NCBI GenBank assembly: GCA_003500955.1
Contig: DNQP01000130.1
Coordinates: 576-7,880 of the forward strand
Reading direction: 5' to 3'
Origin: Curvibacter sp.
GTDB taxonomy: Bacteria > Pseudomonadota > Gammaproteobacteria > Burkholderiales > Burkholderiaceae_C
DNA: 7,305 bases
Both the position numbers and the translations under genes were made by a program. This document shows positions 1 to 5,360 of the stretch, piece after piece. Position 1 is the stretch's first letter. Each line of letters opens with the position of its first letter. Under the pieces are notes generated by a model that was not told where the DNA came from, searched no databases, and saw only the letters and a list, made by a program, of their open reading frames with translations.

Positions 1-654
1 GGCCCCAACGGCGCCGGCAAGACCACGCTGATCAACCTGCTGACCGGCGTGCTCGAACCCACCGAAGGCCGCATCGTGCTCGAAGGGCACGACATTACCC
101 GGTTGTCGCCGCACCAGCGCGTGCGCCGCGGCATGGTGCGCACCTTCCAGATCAACCAGCTCTTCGACACCCTCACGCCGCTGGAGACGCTGGCGCTGAC
201 CGTGTCCCAGCACCAGGGCCTGGGCACCCGCTGGTGGCAGGCGCTGGGCCGCAACACCGCGGTGACCGAGCGCTGCGAACAGCTGCTCGAACAGTTCCAC
301 CTGAGCGAGGTGATGAACCAGAAGACCCAGGTGCTGGCCTACGGCAAGCGCCGCCTGCTGGAGATCGCCATCGCCCTGGCCTGCGAGCCGCGCGTGCTGC
401 TGCTCGACGAGCCCGTGGCCGGCGTGCCGGCCGGCGAGCGTGAAGAACTGCTGCAGACCGTGGCGGCCCTGCCGGCCGACGTGTCGGTGCTCCTGATCGA
501 ACATGACATGGACCTTGTTTTCAGTTTTGCCAAGCGCATGACCGTGCTGGTCAACGGCACCGTGCTCACCGAGGGCGACCCGGACACCATCGCCAAGGAC
601 CCGCAGGTCAAGGCCGTCTACCTGGGGCATGGCGAGGAGGTGGCCCATGGCTGA
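1..654 (+). CDS. livG: LivG-type ABC transporter ATP-binding protein (partial, N-terminus missing)
   Basis: This is one of the two cytoplasmic ATPases of a branched-chain-amino-acid/aromatic-acid (HAAT-type) ABC importer; it hydrolyses ATP to drive uptake through LivH/LivM-type permeases. The reading frame is open from base 1 and enters at the Walker A motif GPNGAGKTT (bases 1-27), so about 30-40 N-terminal residues lie outside the window; 217 residues are visible. The signature motif is LAYGKRR (334-354), a LivG-like variant of LSYGQQR. Walker B is VLLLDE (394-411), followed by PVAGVPAGE, and the H-loop histidine of IEHDMD is at 502-504. An internal ATG at 49 opens the same frame but would drop Walker A, so it is not the start. 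The stop overlaps the livF start by 8 nt, which indicates translational coupling. Family assignment is firm; the transported substrate is not readable from the ATPase. Confidence 0.93.
   Translation, partial: GPNGAGKTTLINLLTGVLEPTEGRIVLEGHDITRLSPHQRVRRGMVRTFQINQLFDTLTPLETLALTVSQHQGLGTRWWQALGRNTAVTERCEQLLEQFHLSEVMNQKTQVLAYGKRRLLEIAIALACEPRVLLLDEPVAGVPAGEREELLQTVAALPADVSVLLIEHDMDLVFSFAKRMTVLVNGTVLTEGDPDTIAKDPQVKAVYLGHGEEVAHG
634..640 (+). promoter_or_regulatory. Ribosome binding site deciding the livF start
   Basis: GAGGAGG lies 6 nt before the ATG at 647, inside the 3' end of livG. It favours this ATG over the in-frame one at 629, which would lie upstream of the site. Confidence 0.75.
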
Positions 655-1351
655 TCTCCTGCAGGTCGACAAGCTCAGCGCGGGCTACGGCGAGGCCGTG
701 GTGCTGCACGACGTGTCGGTGTCCCTGCCCCAGGGCCAGACCCTGGCGCTGCTGGGGCGCAACGGCACGGGCAAGACCACTTTCATGAACACCCTGGCCG
801 GCGCCACGCGCCAGCACGGCGGCAGCATCACGCTCGACGGCGTGGCCCTGCACAAGGTGCCGCTGCACCAGCGTGCCGGTGCCGGCATCGGCTGGGTGCC
901 GCAGGAGCGCAACATCTTCAAGTCGCTCACGGTGGACGAGAACCTCACCGCTGTGGCGCGGCCCGGCGCCTGGACGCCGGCGCGCGTGTACGAACTCTTC
1001 CCGCGCCTGGCCGAGCGCAAGACCAACCTCGGGACCCAGCTCTCGGGTGGTGAGCAGCAGATGCTGGCCGTGGGCCGCGCCCTGGTGCTCAACCCCAAGC
1101 TCTTGCTGCTGGACGAGCCGCTCGAAGGCCTGGCCCCCATCATCGTGCAGGAGCTGCTGCGCGCCATCCGCCGCATCACGCGCGAGGAGGGGCTGTCGGC
1201 CATCATCGTCGAGCAGCATCCGCAGGCCATCCTGGCGATCTCGGACGTGGCGGCGGTGCTGGACCGCGGCACCGTGGTGCACTCGGGCACGGCGCAGTCG
1301 CTGCTGGACCAGCCCGAGCTGCTCGATCGCCTGTTGGGCGTGGCGCGCTGA
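647..1351 (+). CDS. livF: LivF-type ABC transporter ATP-binding protein
   Basis: This is the second ATPase of the same importer, acting at the inner membrane as a partner of LivG. The 234-residue product has the compact LivF length. It shows Walker A GRNGTGKTT (residues 37-45), Q-loop around Q86 (VPQERNIF), signature LSGGEQQ (132-138), Walker B LLLLDE (152-157) running into the LivF-typical PLEGLAPII, and the switch histidine H191 in VEQHP. I chose the ATG at 647 over an in-frame ATG at 629 because a strong Shine-Dalgarno (GAGGAGG, 634-640) sits 6 nt before it and translation then begins with the normal LivF start MADLLQVDKLSAGYG. The gene overlaps the livG stop (ATGGCTGA). A Bug-type binding protein follows after 46 nt on the same strand. 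The ligand may be an aromatic or aliphatic carboxylate given the surroundings, but that is inference. Confidence 0.94.
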   Translation: MADLLQVDKLSAGYGEAVVLHDVSVSLPQGQTLALLGRNGTGKTTFMNTLAGATRQHGGSITLDGVALHKVPLHQRAGAGIGWVPQERNIFKSLTVDENLTAVARPGAWTPARVYELFPRLAERKTNLGTQLSGGEQQMLAVGRALVLNPKLLLLDEPLEGLAPIIVQELLRAIRRITREEGLSAIIVEQHPQAILAISDVAAVLDRGTVVHSGTAQSLLDQPELLDRLLGVAR

Positions 1352-1357
1352 ACCTGC

Positions 1358-1371
1358 CACCGCGACCGGTG
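1358..1371 (+). other. Small hairpin between livF and the binding-protein gene
   Basis: CACCG (1358-1362) and CGGTG (1367-1371) form a perfect 5-bp stem with a CGAC loop, 6 nt after the livF stop. There is no T-run behind it, so it does not look like an intrinsic terminator. It might act as a processing or RNA-stability element in a livG-livF-bug transcript. A stem this short can arise by chance in GC-rich DNA. Confidence 0.25.
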
Positions 1372-1397
1372 CCCTGTCTCTGGAGGTGAGGACCCTG

Positions 1398-2366
1398 ATG
1401 CAACTGCAACGCCGTGATCTGCTGGCCCTGCTCGGGGCCGCCTGCGCACCCGCCGTCTGGGCCCAGTCGGCTTTCCCGTCCAAGGCCCTGCGCATCGTCG
1501 TGCCCTTCGGGGCCGGCGGCGTGGCCGACCTCACGGCGCGCACCGTGGGCCAGAAGCTGAGCCAGACCCTGGGCCAGCCGGTGGTGATCGAGAACAAGCC
1601 GGGTGCTGGCGGTGTCGGCGCGGCCGACACCGTGGCCAAGGCCGCGCCCGATGGCCACACCCTGCTGCTGATGTCCAACGCCAGCGCCGTCACGGCCACC
1701 CTGTTCAACAAGCTGCCCTACGACACGGTCAAGGACTTCACGCCGGTCAGCACCCTGGGCTTTTTCGACATCGCGGTCGTGACCGCGAGCGAATCGAAGT
1801 TCAAGACCCTGGGCGAGGTGCTGGCCTATGCCAAGGCCCATCCGGGCCAACTCAACGTGGGCAGCATCAACATCGGCAGCACGCAGAACCTGGCCGCCGA
1901 ACTGTTCAAGTCCAACGCGGGCGTGGACATGCAGATCGTGCCCTTCAACGGCACACCGGCGGTCGTCAATGCGCTGCGCGGTGGCCAGATCGACGTGGCG
2001 GTCGAGATCGTGTCGCCCATCATGGGGCAGATCAAGGGCGGCGCCCTGCGTGCCCTGGCCATCACCGACAGCACGCGTTCGGCCCTGCTGCCCGAGGTGC
2101 CGACTACCCAGGAGGCCGGCCTGCCCCGCTACCAGGCCTCGTCCTGGAACGCCTTGGCTGTTCCTTCGGGGACGCCGAAGGATGTGGTGGCCCGCCTGCA
2201 CCGCGAGATCGCCGCTGCGCTCAGCGATCCTGAGGTCAGCAAGAAGCTGCGTGAACTCAACATCGAGCCGCGCAGCATGAGCCCGGAGCAGACGGCCACC
2301 TTCCTGCAGGCCGAGATCCGGCGCTGGGGCGACGTGATCGTCAAGGCCAACATCCCGCGCCAGTGA
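1398..2366 (+). CDS. Bug/TctC-family (tripartite tricarboxylate transporter) periplasmic substrate-binding protein
   Basis: This is a 322-residue exported binding protein of the Bug (TctC) family, which typically captures carboxylates in the periplasm. The start ATG at 1398 is preceded by GGAGG (1382-1386) and GAGG (1388-1391, 6 nt away) and begins a clear signal peptide: R5-R6-D-L-L, a hydrophobic stretch to about residue 20, and probable cleavage after VWA (residue 22). The RRDLL start resembles a weak Tat signal. Family landmarks are VPFGAGG (35-41), VIENKPGAGG (63-72), APDGHTLL (83-90) and KLPYDTVKDFTPV (105-117), followed by the second lobe with ALPEVP-like LLPEVPTTQEAGLP. Length is normal for the family. 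It sits 46 nt after livF on the same strand, with no TctA/TctB membrane partner in the window, so it is an orphan Bug protein or a recruited one. Ligand unknown; an aromatic or hydroaromatic acid is a context-based guess. Confidence 0.92.
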   Translation: MQLQRRDLLALLGAACAPAVWAQSAFPSKALRIVVPFGAGGVADLTARTVGQKLSQTLGQPVVIENKPGAGGVGAADTVAKAAPDGHTLLLMSNASAVTATLFNKLPYDTVKDFTPVSTLGFFDIAVVTASESKFKTLGEVLAYAKAHPGQLNVGSINIGSTQNLAAELFKSNAGVDMQIVPFNGTPAVVNALRGGQIDVAVEIVSPIMGQIKGGALRALAITDSTRSALLPEVPTTQEAGLPRYQASSWNALAVPSGTPKDVVARLHREIAAALSDPEVSKKLRELNIEPRSMSPEQTATFLQAEIRRWGDVIVKANIPRQ

Positions 2367-2384
2367 GGCGCCGCAAGGCGCTCA
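2364..2384. terminator. Hairpin spanning both stop codons of the convergent binding-protein genes (candidate bidirectional terminator)
   Basis: GCGCC (2368-2372), loop GCAA (2373-2376) and GGCGC (2377-2381) form a perfect 5-bp stem. With G2367 bulged, the plus-strand stop TGA (2364-2366) pairs with TCA (2382-2384), which is the minus-strand stop, giving an 8-bp stem. On the plus-strand RNA the loop is a GNRA tetraloop. There is no T-run on either side, so classic intrinsic termination is not assured; the position exactly between two convergent genes is the main argument. Confidence 0.45.
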
Positions 2385-3356
2385 GTTCGGCTGGATGTTG
2401 CCGGCCCTGACCACCGGCTTCCAGCGTTCGATCTCGCGGCGGATCAGCGCACCATAGGCCTCGGGCGTGGTCGGCACGGCGACCGCGCCCTCGCTCGCAA
2501 GCCGCGTCTTGAGTTCCGGCGAACTCAGGGCCTGGTTGATGTGGGTGTTGAGTTGGCGCACGATGTCCGCGGGTGTGCCTGCCGGCGCCACCACGCCGTA
2601 CCACTGGTCGGCCTCGAAGCCGGGGTAGCCGCTCTCGGCCACCGTGGGCACCTCGGGCAGGGCCGGCAGGCGTGTCTTGCTCGACACCGCGAGCGCGCGC
2701 AGCTGGCCTGACTTGATGAAGGAGATCAGGGCCGGTGCGCCCGTGAACAGCAGGTCGGTCTGCCCGGCGACCAGGTCGCTCACGGCCGGCGCGGCGCCAC
2801 GGTAGGGCACGTGCACGATGTAGGTCCCGGTCTGCAGCTTGAGGTACTCGGTCGCCAGATGCGCGGCGCTGCCGTTACCGCCCGAGCCGTAGTTGAGCCG
2901 GCCCGGACGCGCCTTGGCGTAGGTCACGAGCTCGCGCAAATTCTGCGCCGGCACCTTGGGGTGCACGACCAGCACATTGGGCACGTTGGCCACCCAGGCG
3001 ACGGGCGCGAAATCCTTGACCGGGTCGTAGGGCAGCTTGGGGTAGATGGCCGGGTTGACGGCCAGCGTGCCGATGTGGCCCATGAGCAGGGTGTAGCCGT
3101 CGGGCGCGGCCTTGGCCACCTTGTCCGCACCTACCGAGCCGCCCGCGCCCGGCACGTTGTCGATGATCACGGGCTGGCCCAGCGATTCGGCCAGCTTCTG
3201 GCCGACGGCACGGCCGAGGATGTCCGAGCTGCCGCCCGGCGTGAAGGGTACGACCAGACGGATGGGTTTGTTGGGCCAGCCCTGGGCGTGCACAGGGGTT
3301 GACAGCAACAGGGCGCAGGCCCAGAGGGTCAGAAGTCGGAGCGGGGATGCACGCAT
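2382..3356 (-). CDS. Bug/TctC-family periplasmic substrate-binding protein (second copy)
   Basis: This is a 324-residue exported carboxylate-binding protein of the same family as the gene at 1398-2366, but clearly diverged. I start it at the ATG at 3354-3356, which opens a typical Sec signal peptide (MRASPLRLLTLWACALLLSTPVHA) with cleavage predicted after A24; a longer in-frame TTG start at 3416 would bury that signal behind 20 polar residues. Landmarks are VPFTPGG (36-42), IIDNVPGAGG (64-73), APDGYTLL (84-91) and KLPYDPVKDFAPV (107-119), then LPALPEVPTVAESGYPGF in the second lobe. No strong Shine-Dalgarno is visible. It lies 108 nt downstream of aroE on the same strand and may share its transcript. 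No TctA/TctB genes are in the window. The ligand is unknown; linkage to a shikimate dehydrogenase makes shikimate, dehydroshikimate, quinate or protocatechuate worth testing. Confidence 0.92.
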   Translation of the reverse strand: MRASPLRLLTLWACALLLSTPVHAQGWPNKPIRLVVPFTPGGSSDILGRAVGQKLAESLGQPVIIDNVPGAGGSVGADKVAKAAPDGYTLLMGHIGTLAVNPAIYPKLPYDPVKDFAPVAWVANVPNVLVVHPKVPAQNLRELVTYAKARPGRLNYGSGGNGSAAHLATEYLKLQTGTYIVHVPYRGAAPAVSDLVAGQTDLLFTGAPALISFIKSGQLRALAVSSKTRLPALPEVPTVAESGYPGFEADQWYGVVAPAGTPADIVRQLNTHINQALSSPELKTRLASEGAVAVPTTPEAYGALIRREIERWKPVVRAGNIQPN

Positions 3357-3464
3357 GGGACAGGCTTTCGAAGGGAGCAGGCGCGACAGCTTAGGCGGTG
3401 CGCAGTCGGTGTGCAAACGGATGCGGCGATCGGGGTATCACGTATGGCGATGGCCGCAACCGTC

Positions 3465-4307
3465 TCAAAGCGTGGCCTCGATCAAGCGGCGCAGCTCGGG
3501 CGTGAGCTCGGGCCGCACGCCGAACCAGTGCTCGAAGGCCGGCCGGGCCTGGTTCAGCAGCATGCCCAGGCCGTCCACGGCCACATGGCCGCGCGCGCGC
3601 GCGGCGGCCAGCAGCGGCGTCTCCAGCGGCACGTAGATGATGTCAGAGACCAGCGCGTGCCGGGGCAGGCGATCGAGCGCAATCTCCAGCGGCGCCTGTC
3701 CCTTCATGCCCAGGCTGGTGGTGTTGACCAGCAGGGCGCAGCCGTCCAGTGCATCGGCGCGCTGCTCCCAGGGGATGGCGCGGATGGGTGCGCCGAACTC
3801 GGCGGCCAGGGCCTGGGCCTTGTCCAGGCTGCGGTTGCACAGGCGGATGTCCTTCGCGCCGCGCTCGGCCAGCGCCACGAGGATGGCGCGCGCCGCGCCG
3901 CCCGCGCCCAGCACGGTGACGGGTCCGGCATCGGCGCGCCAGTCGGGCTGCGCGTCGAGCAGGCTCTGGATGTAGCCATAGGCGTCGGTGTTGTAGCCGG
4001 CCAGCGCACCGTCTTTTTCCACCACCAGGGTGTTGATGGCGCCGATGCGCTTGGCCAGCGGGTCCACGCGGTCCACCAGGGCCAGGGCCGCCACCTTGTG
4101 CGGGATGGTGAGGTTACAGCCGGCAAAGCCCAGCGCGCGCAGGCCGCGCACGGCGTCACCCAACTGCTCGGGCTGCACGGGCAGCAGCACGTAGTGGCCG
4201 TTCAGGCCGTACTGGCGGATCCAGTGGCCATGGATGGCGGGCGAACGCGAGTGCGCCACGGGCCAACCCATGACGCCGGCCAGGGTGTAGTGCTTGTCAG
4301 AGGACAT
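3465..4307 (-). CDS. aroE: Shikimate dehydrogenase family (AroE), possibly a catabolic paralogue
   Basis: AroE enzymes interconvert shikimate and 3-dehydroshikimate with NADP(H) in the cytoplasm. The 280-residue product has the family's usual length. The shikimate site is visible as SRSP (S20, S22), NLTIPHK with the catalytic lysine K71, N92 in INT, and NTD with the catalytic aspartate D108. The nucleotide-binding half has GAGGAARA (134-141) and NRS (158-160), the latter typical of NADP-preferring members, followed by NTTSLGM (195-201) and a C-terminal DGLGMLLNQ. The gene starts 12 nt after the lysR stop on the same strand and has no clear Shine-Dalgarno, suggesting coupling to lysR. Its place beside a LysR regulator, carboxylate-binding proteins and ligJ suggests a catabolic role, feeding dehydroshikimate towards protocatechuate, rather than aromatic amino acid synthesis. 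That role is inferred; quinate activity cannot be judged from sequence. Family confidence is high. Confidence 0.93.
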   Translation of the reverse strand: MSSDKHYTLAGVMGWPVAHSRSPAIHGHWIRQYGLNGHYVLLPVQPEQLGDAVRGLRALGFAGCNLTIPHKVAALALVDRVDPLAKRIGAINTLVVEKDGALAGYNTDAYGYIQSLLDAQPDWRADAGPVTVLGAGGAARAILVALAERGAKDIRLCNRSLDKAQALAAEFGAPIRAIPWEQRADALDGCALLVNTTSLGMKGQAPLEIALDRLPRHALVSDIIYVPLETPLLAAARARGHVAVDGLGMLLNQARPAFEHWFGVRPELTPELRRLIEATL

Positions 4308-4319
4308 GGTGGGGAGCTG

Positions 4320-5237
4320 TCATGCGGTGTGGGCCGTGGGGCCGAAGACGTCGGATGCGACCTGCTGGATCAGTTCCAGCATGGCCTGCTGCGTCATGGT
4401 GGTGGTGCGGCCAGCCGCCGTGGCCAAGGCCAGGCGGCTGACCAGATGCGGCTTGACGATGGGGCGCGCCACATAGGCCTCGGGCCGGGTCGTCGTGGCC
4501 AGCGCGTACTTGGGCAGGATGGCGTAGCCCGCGCCGTCGGCCACCAAATCCAGGATGGCGGCCACGCCGTCGATCTCCAGGCTGATCTCGGGCTTGCAGC
4601 CGATGCCTGCCATTTCGGTTTCCACCACCATGCGGATCGCGTTGGGGCGGCTGGGGATGACCAGGGGCAGGGTGCTGGCCTCGCGCAGGCTGATGGCCTC
4701 GGCAATCGCCTTGCCGCGCGCGCGCCGCGGGCCGATCAGCAGCAGTTCCTCGTCCATCAAGGGCCGGGTCTCCAGATCGGGGCTGGGCTGGGGGTTGTAG
4801 AGCAGGGCGATGTCGAGCCGGCCCGTGAGCAGGCCTTCCTGCATGGAGATGGTCAGGCCCTCGCTGATGGACAGCGCCGCATTCGGCAGGCGCTTGCGGA
4901 AGGCGCGCGTGAGCGGCACCGTCAGCATCTTCGCAATGCTGGGCGGCAGGCCCAGGGCCACGCGCCCGGCCAGGGCGCCGCTGACGCGGCCCAGGTCCTC
5001 GCGCGCGCGCGCCACTTGGTGCAGGATGCCGCGGCCGTGCTCCAGCAGCAGCTTGCCGGCTTCGGTGGTCGTGACCCCGCGGCCGTTGCGCAGCAGCAGG
5101 TTCTGCCGCAGTTCCACTTCAAGCAGGCGGACCTGGCGGCTCAGCGCCGGCTGGGCGATGTTGAGCACCCCGGCGGCGCGCGTGAAGCTGCCGAGTTCGG
5201 CCACGCGGACGAAATATTCGAGTTGCTTCAGGTCCAT
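4320..5237 (-). CDS. LysR-type transcriptional regulator
   Basis: This is a 305-residue DNA-binding regulator of normal LysR length. The N-terminal winged helix-turn-helix spans about residues 2-61 (LEYFVRVAELGSFTRAAGVLNIAQPALSRQ onward, with recognition helix around Q29-L38 and the wing RNGRGVTTTEAG). After a linker helix, an effector-binding domain starts near residue 90 (GRVALGLPPSIAKML) and runs to about 290. The start ATG at 5235-5237 gives the standard MDLKQLEYF opening; there is no Shine-Dalgarno. It is transcribed divergently from the ModA-like gene and ligJ and is followed after 12 nt by aroE. It most likely controls the divergent genes and itself through the LysR box at 5264-5280. 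The effector is probably a pathway intermediate, but the sequence does not say which. Sub-family resemblance is to catabolic/NAC-like LysR proteins, recognised only loosely. Confidence 0.94.
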   Translation of the reverse strand: MDLKQLEYFVRVAELGSFTRAAGVLNIAQPALSRQVRLLEVELRQNLLLRNGRGVTTTEAGKLLLEHGRGILHQVARAREDLGRVSGALAGRVALGLPPSIAKMLTVPLTRAFRKRLPNAALSISEGLTISMQEGLLTGRLDIALLYNPQPSPDLETRPLMDEELLLIGPRRARGKAIAEAISLREASTLPLVIPSRPNAIRMVVETEMAGIGCKPEISLEIDGVAAILDLVADGAGYAILPKYALATTTRPEAYVARPIVKPHLVSRLALATAAGRTTTMTQQAMLELIQQVASDVFGPTAHTA

Positions 5238-5246
5238 GGTTTGCGG

Positions 5247-5260
5247 GATAGCTTGCTATC
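5247..5260. promoter_or_regulatory. Perfect palindrome, candidate second operator half for the LysR regulator
   Basis: GATAGCTTGCTATC consists of 6-bp arms around a central TT. It lies 10 bp before the lysR start codon and 3 bp from the LysR box at 5264-5280. It could be an additional operator, or a hairpin in the lysR leader, since it falls about where lysR transcription would begin. Confidence 0.4.
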
Positions 5261-5261
5261 G

Positions 5262-5267
5262 ATTATG
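5262..5267 (-). promoter_or_regulatory. Possible -10 element of the lysR promoter
   Basis: Read on the minus strand this is CATAAT, 5 of 6 matches to TATAAT. The best -35 at 18-nt spacing (5286-5291, TTACTA on the minus strand) is poor, 3 of 6. The overlap with the LysR box supports a regulated promoter, but the call is weak. Confidence 0.3.
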
Positions 5268-5280
5268 CCGAAATGCGATA
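5264..5280. promoter_or_regulatory. Candidate LysR box (TAT-N11-ATA) in the divergent promoter region
   Basis: The sequence TATGCCGAAATGCGATA fits the T-N11-A LysR motif in its strong TAT-N11-ATA form. Its centre (5272) is about 65 nt before the transcription start expected from the promoter at 5302-5330, the usual spot for a LysR recognition site. It also overlaps the possible lysR -10 on the other strand, as expected for autorepression. Binding itself is inferred. Confidence 0.55.
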
Positions 5281-5301
5281 CCTGCTAGTAAGCGCTCCGC
5301 C

Positions 5302-5330
5302 TTGGCGCAGGGCGGGAGGCTGGGGACAAT
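5302..5330 (+). promoter_or_regulatory. Candidate sigma-70 promoter for the ModA-like gene (and ligJ)
   Basis: TTGGCG (5302-5307) and GACAAT (5325-5330) are separated by 17 nt; each matches the consensus at 4 of 6 positions. A start near 5337 would give a leader of about 24 nt before the ATG at 5361. The weak hexamers and the LysR box at about -65 fit an activator-dependent promoter. Confidence 0.45.
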
Positions 5331-5360
5331 CAGCGTTTTGACCAAGCTGTGCACCCGCGC

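Noticed and set aside
873..1397. Upstream extension of the first Bug gene through the livF region in the same frame
   Set aside because: The frame is open by GC bias only. The signal peptide and ribosome site place the real start at 1398.
1434..1448. Possible lipoprotein cysteine (C16) in the first Bug signal peptide
   Set aside because: The preceding residues GAA do not form a proper lipobox, and a normal cleavage site follows at residue 22.
608..1711. A 367-codon open frame on the minus strand across livF and the first Bug gene
   Set aside because: It is antisense to two clear genes, with low-complexity content and no recognisable motifs.
3357..3416. Longer start (TTG at 3416) for the second Bug protein
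   Set aside because: It would add 20 polar residues before a textbook signal peptide that begins at the ATG at 3356.
3591..3602. Run of alternating GC inside aroE, with similar runs in lysR near 4714 and 5000
   Set aside because: These encode Ala-Arg repeats in a high-GC genome and need no further explanation.
3411..5288. A 625-codon open frame on the plus strand across aroE and lysR
   Set aside because: It is antisense to two well-recognised genes. The composition is rich in Q, G, H, A and R, typical of the reverse frame of high-GC genes, and no domain is recognisable.
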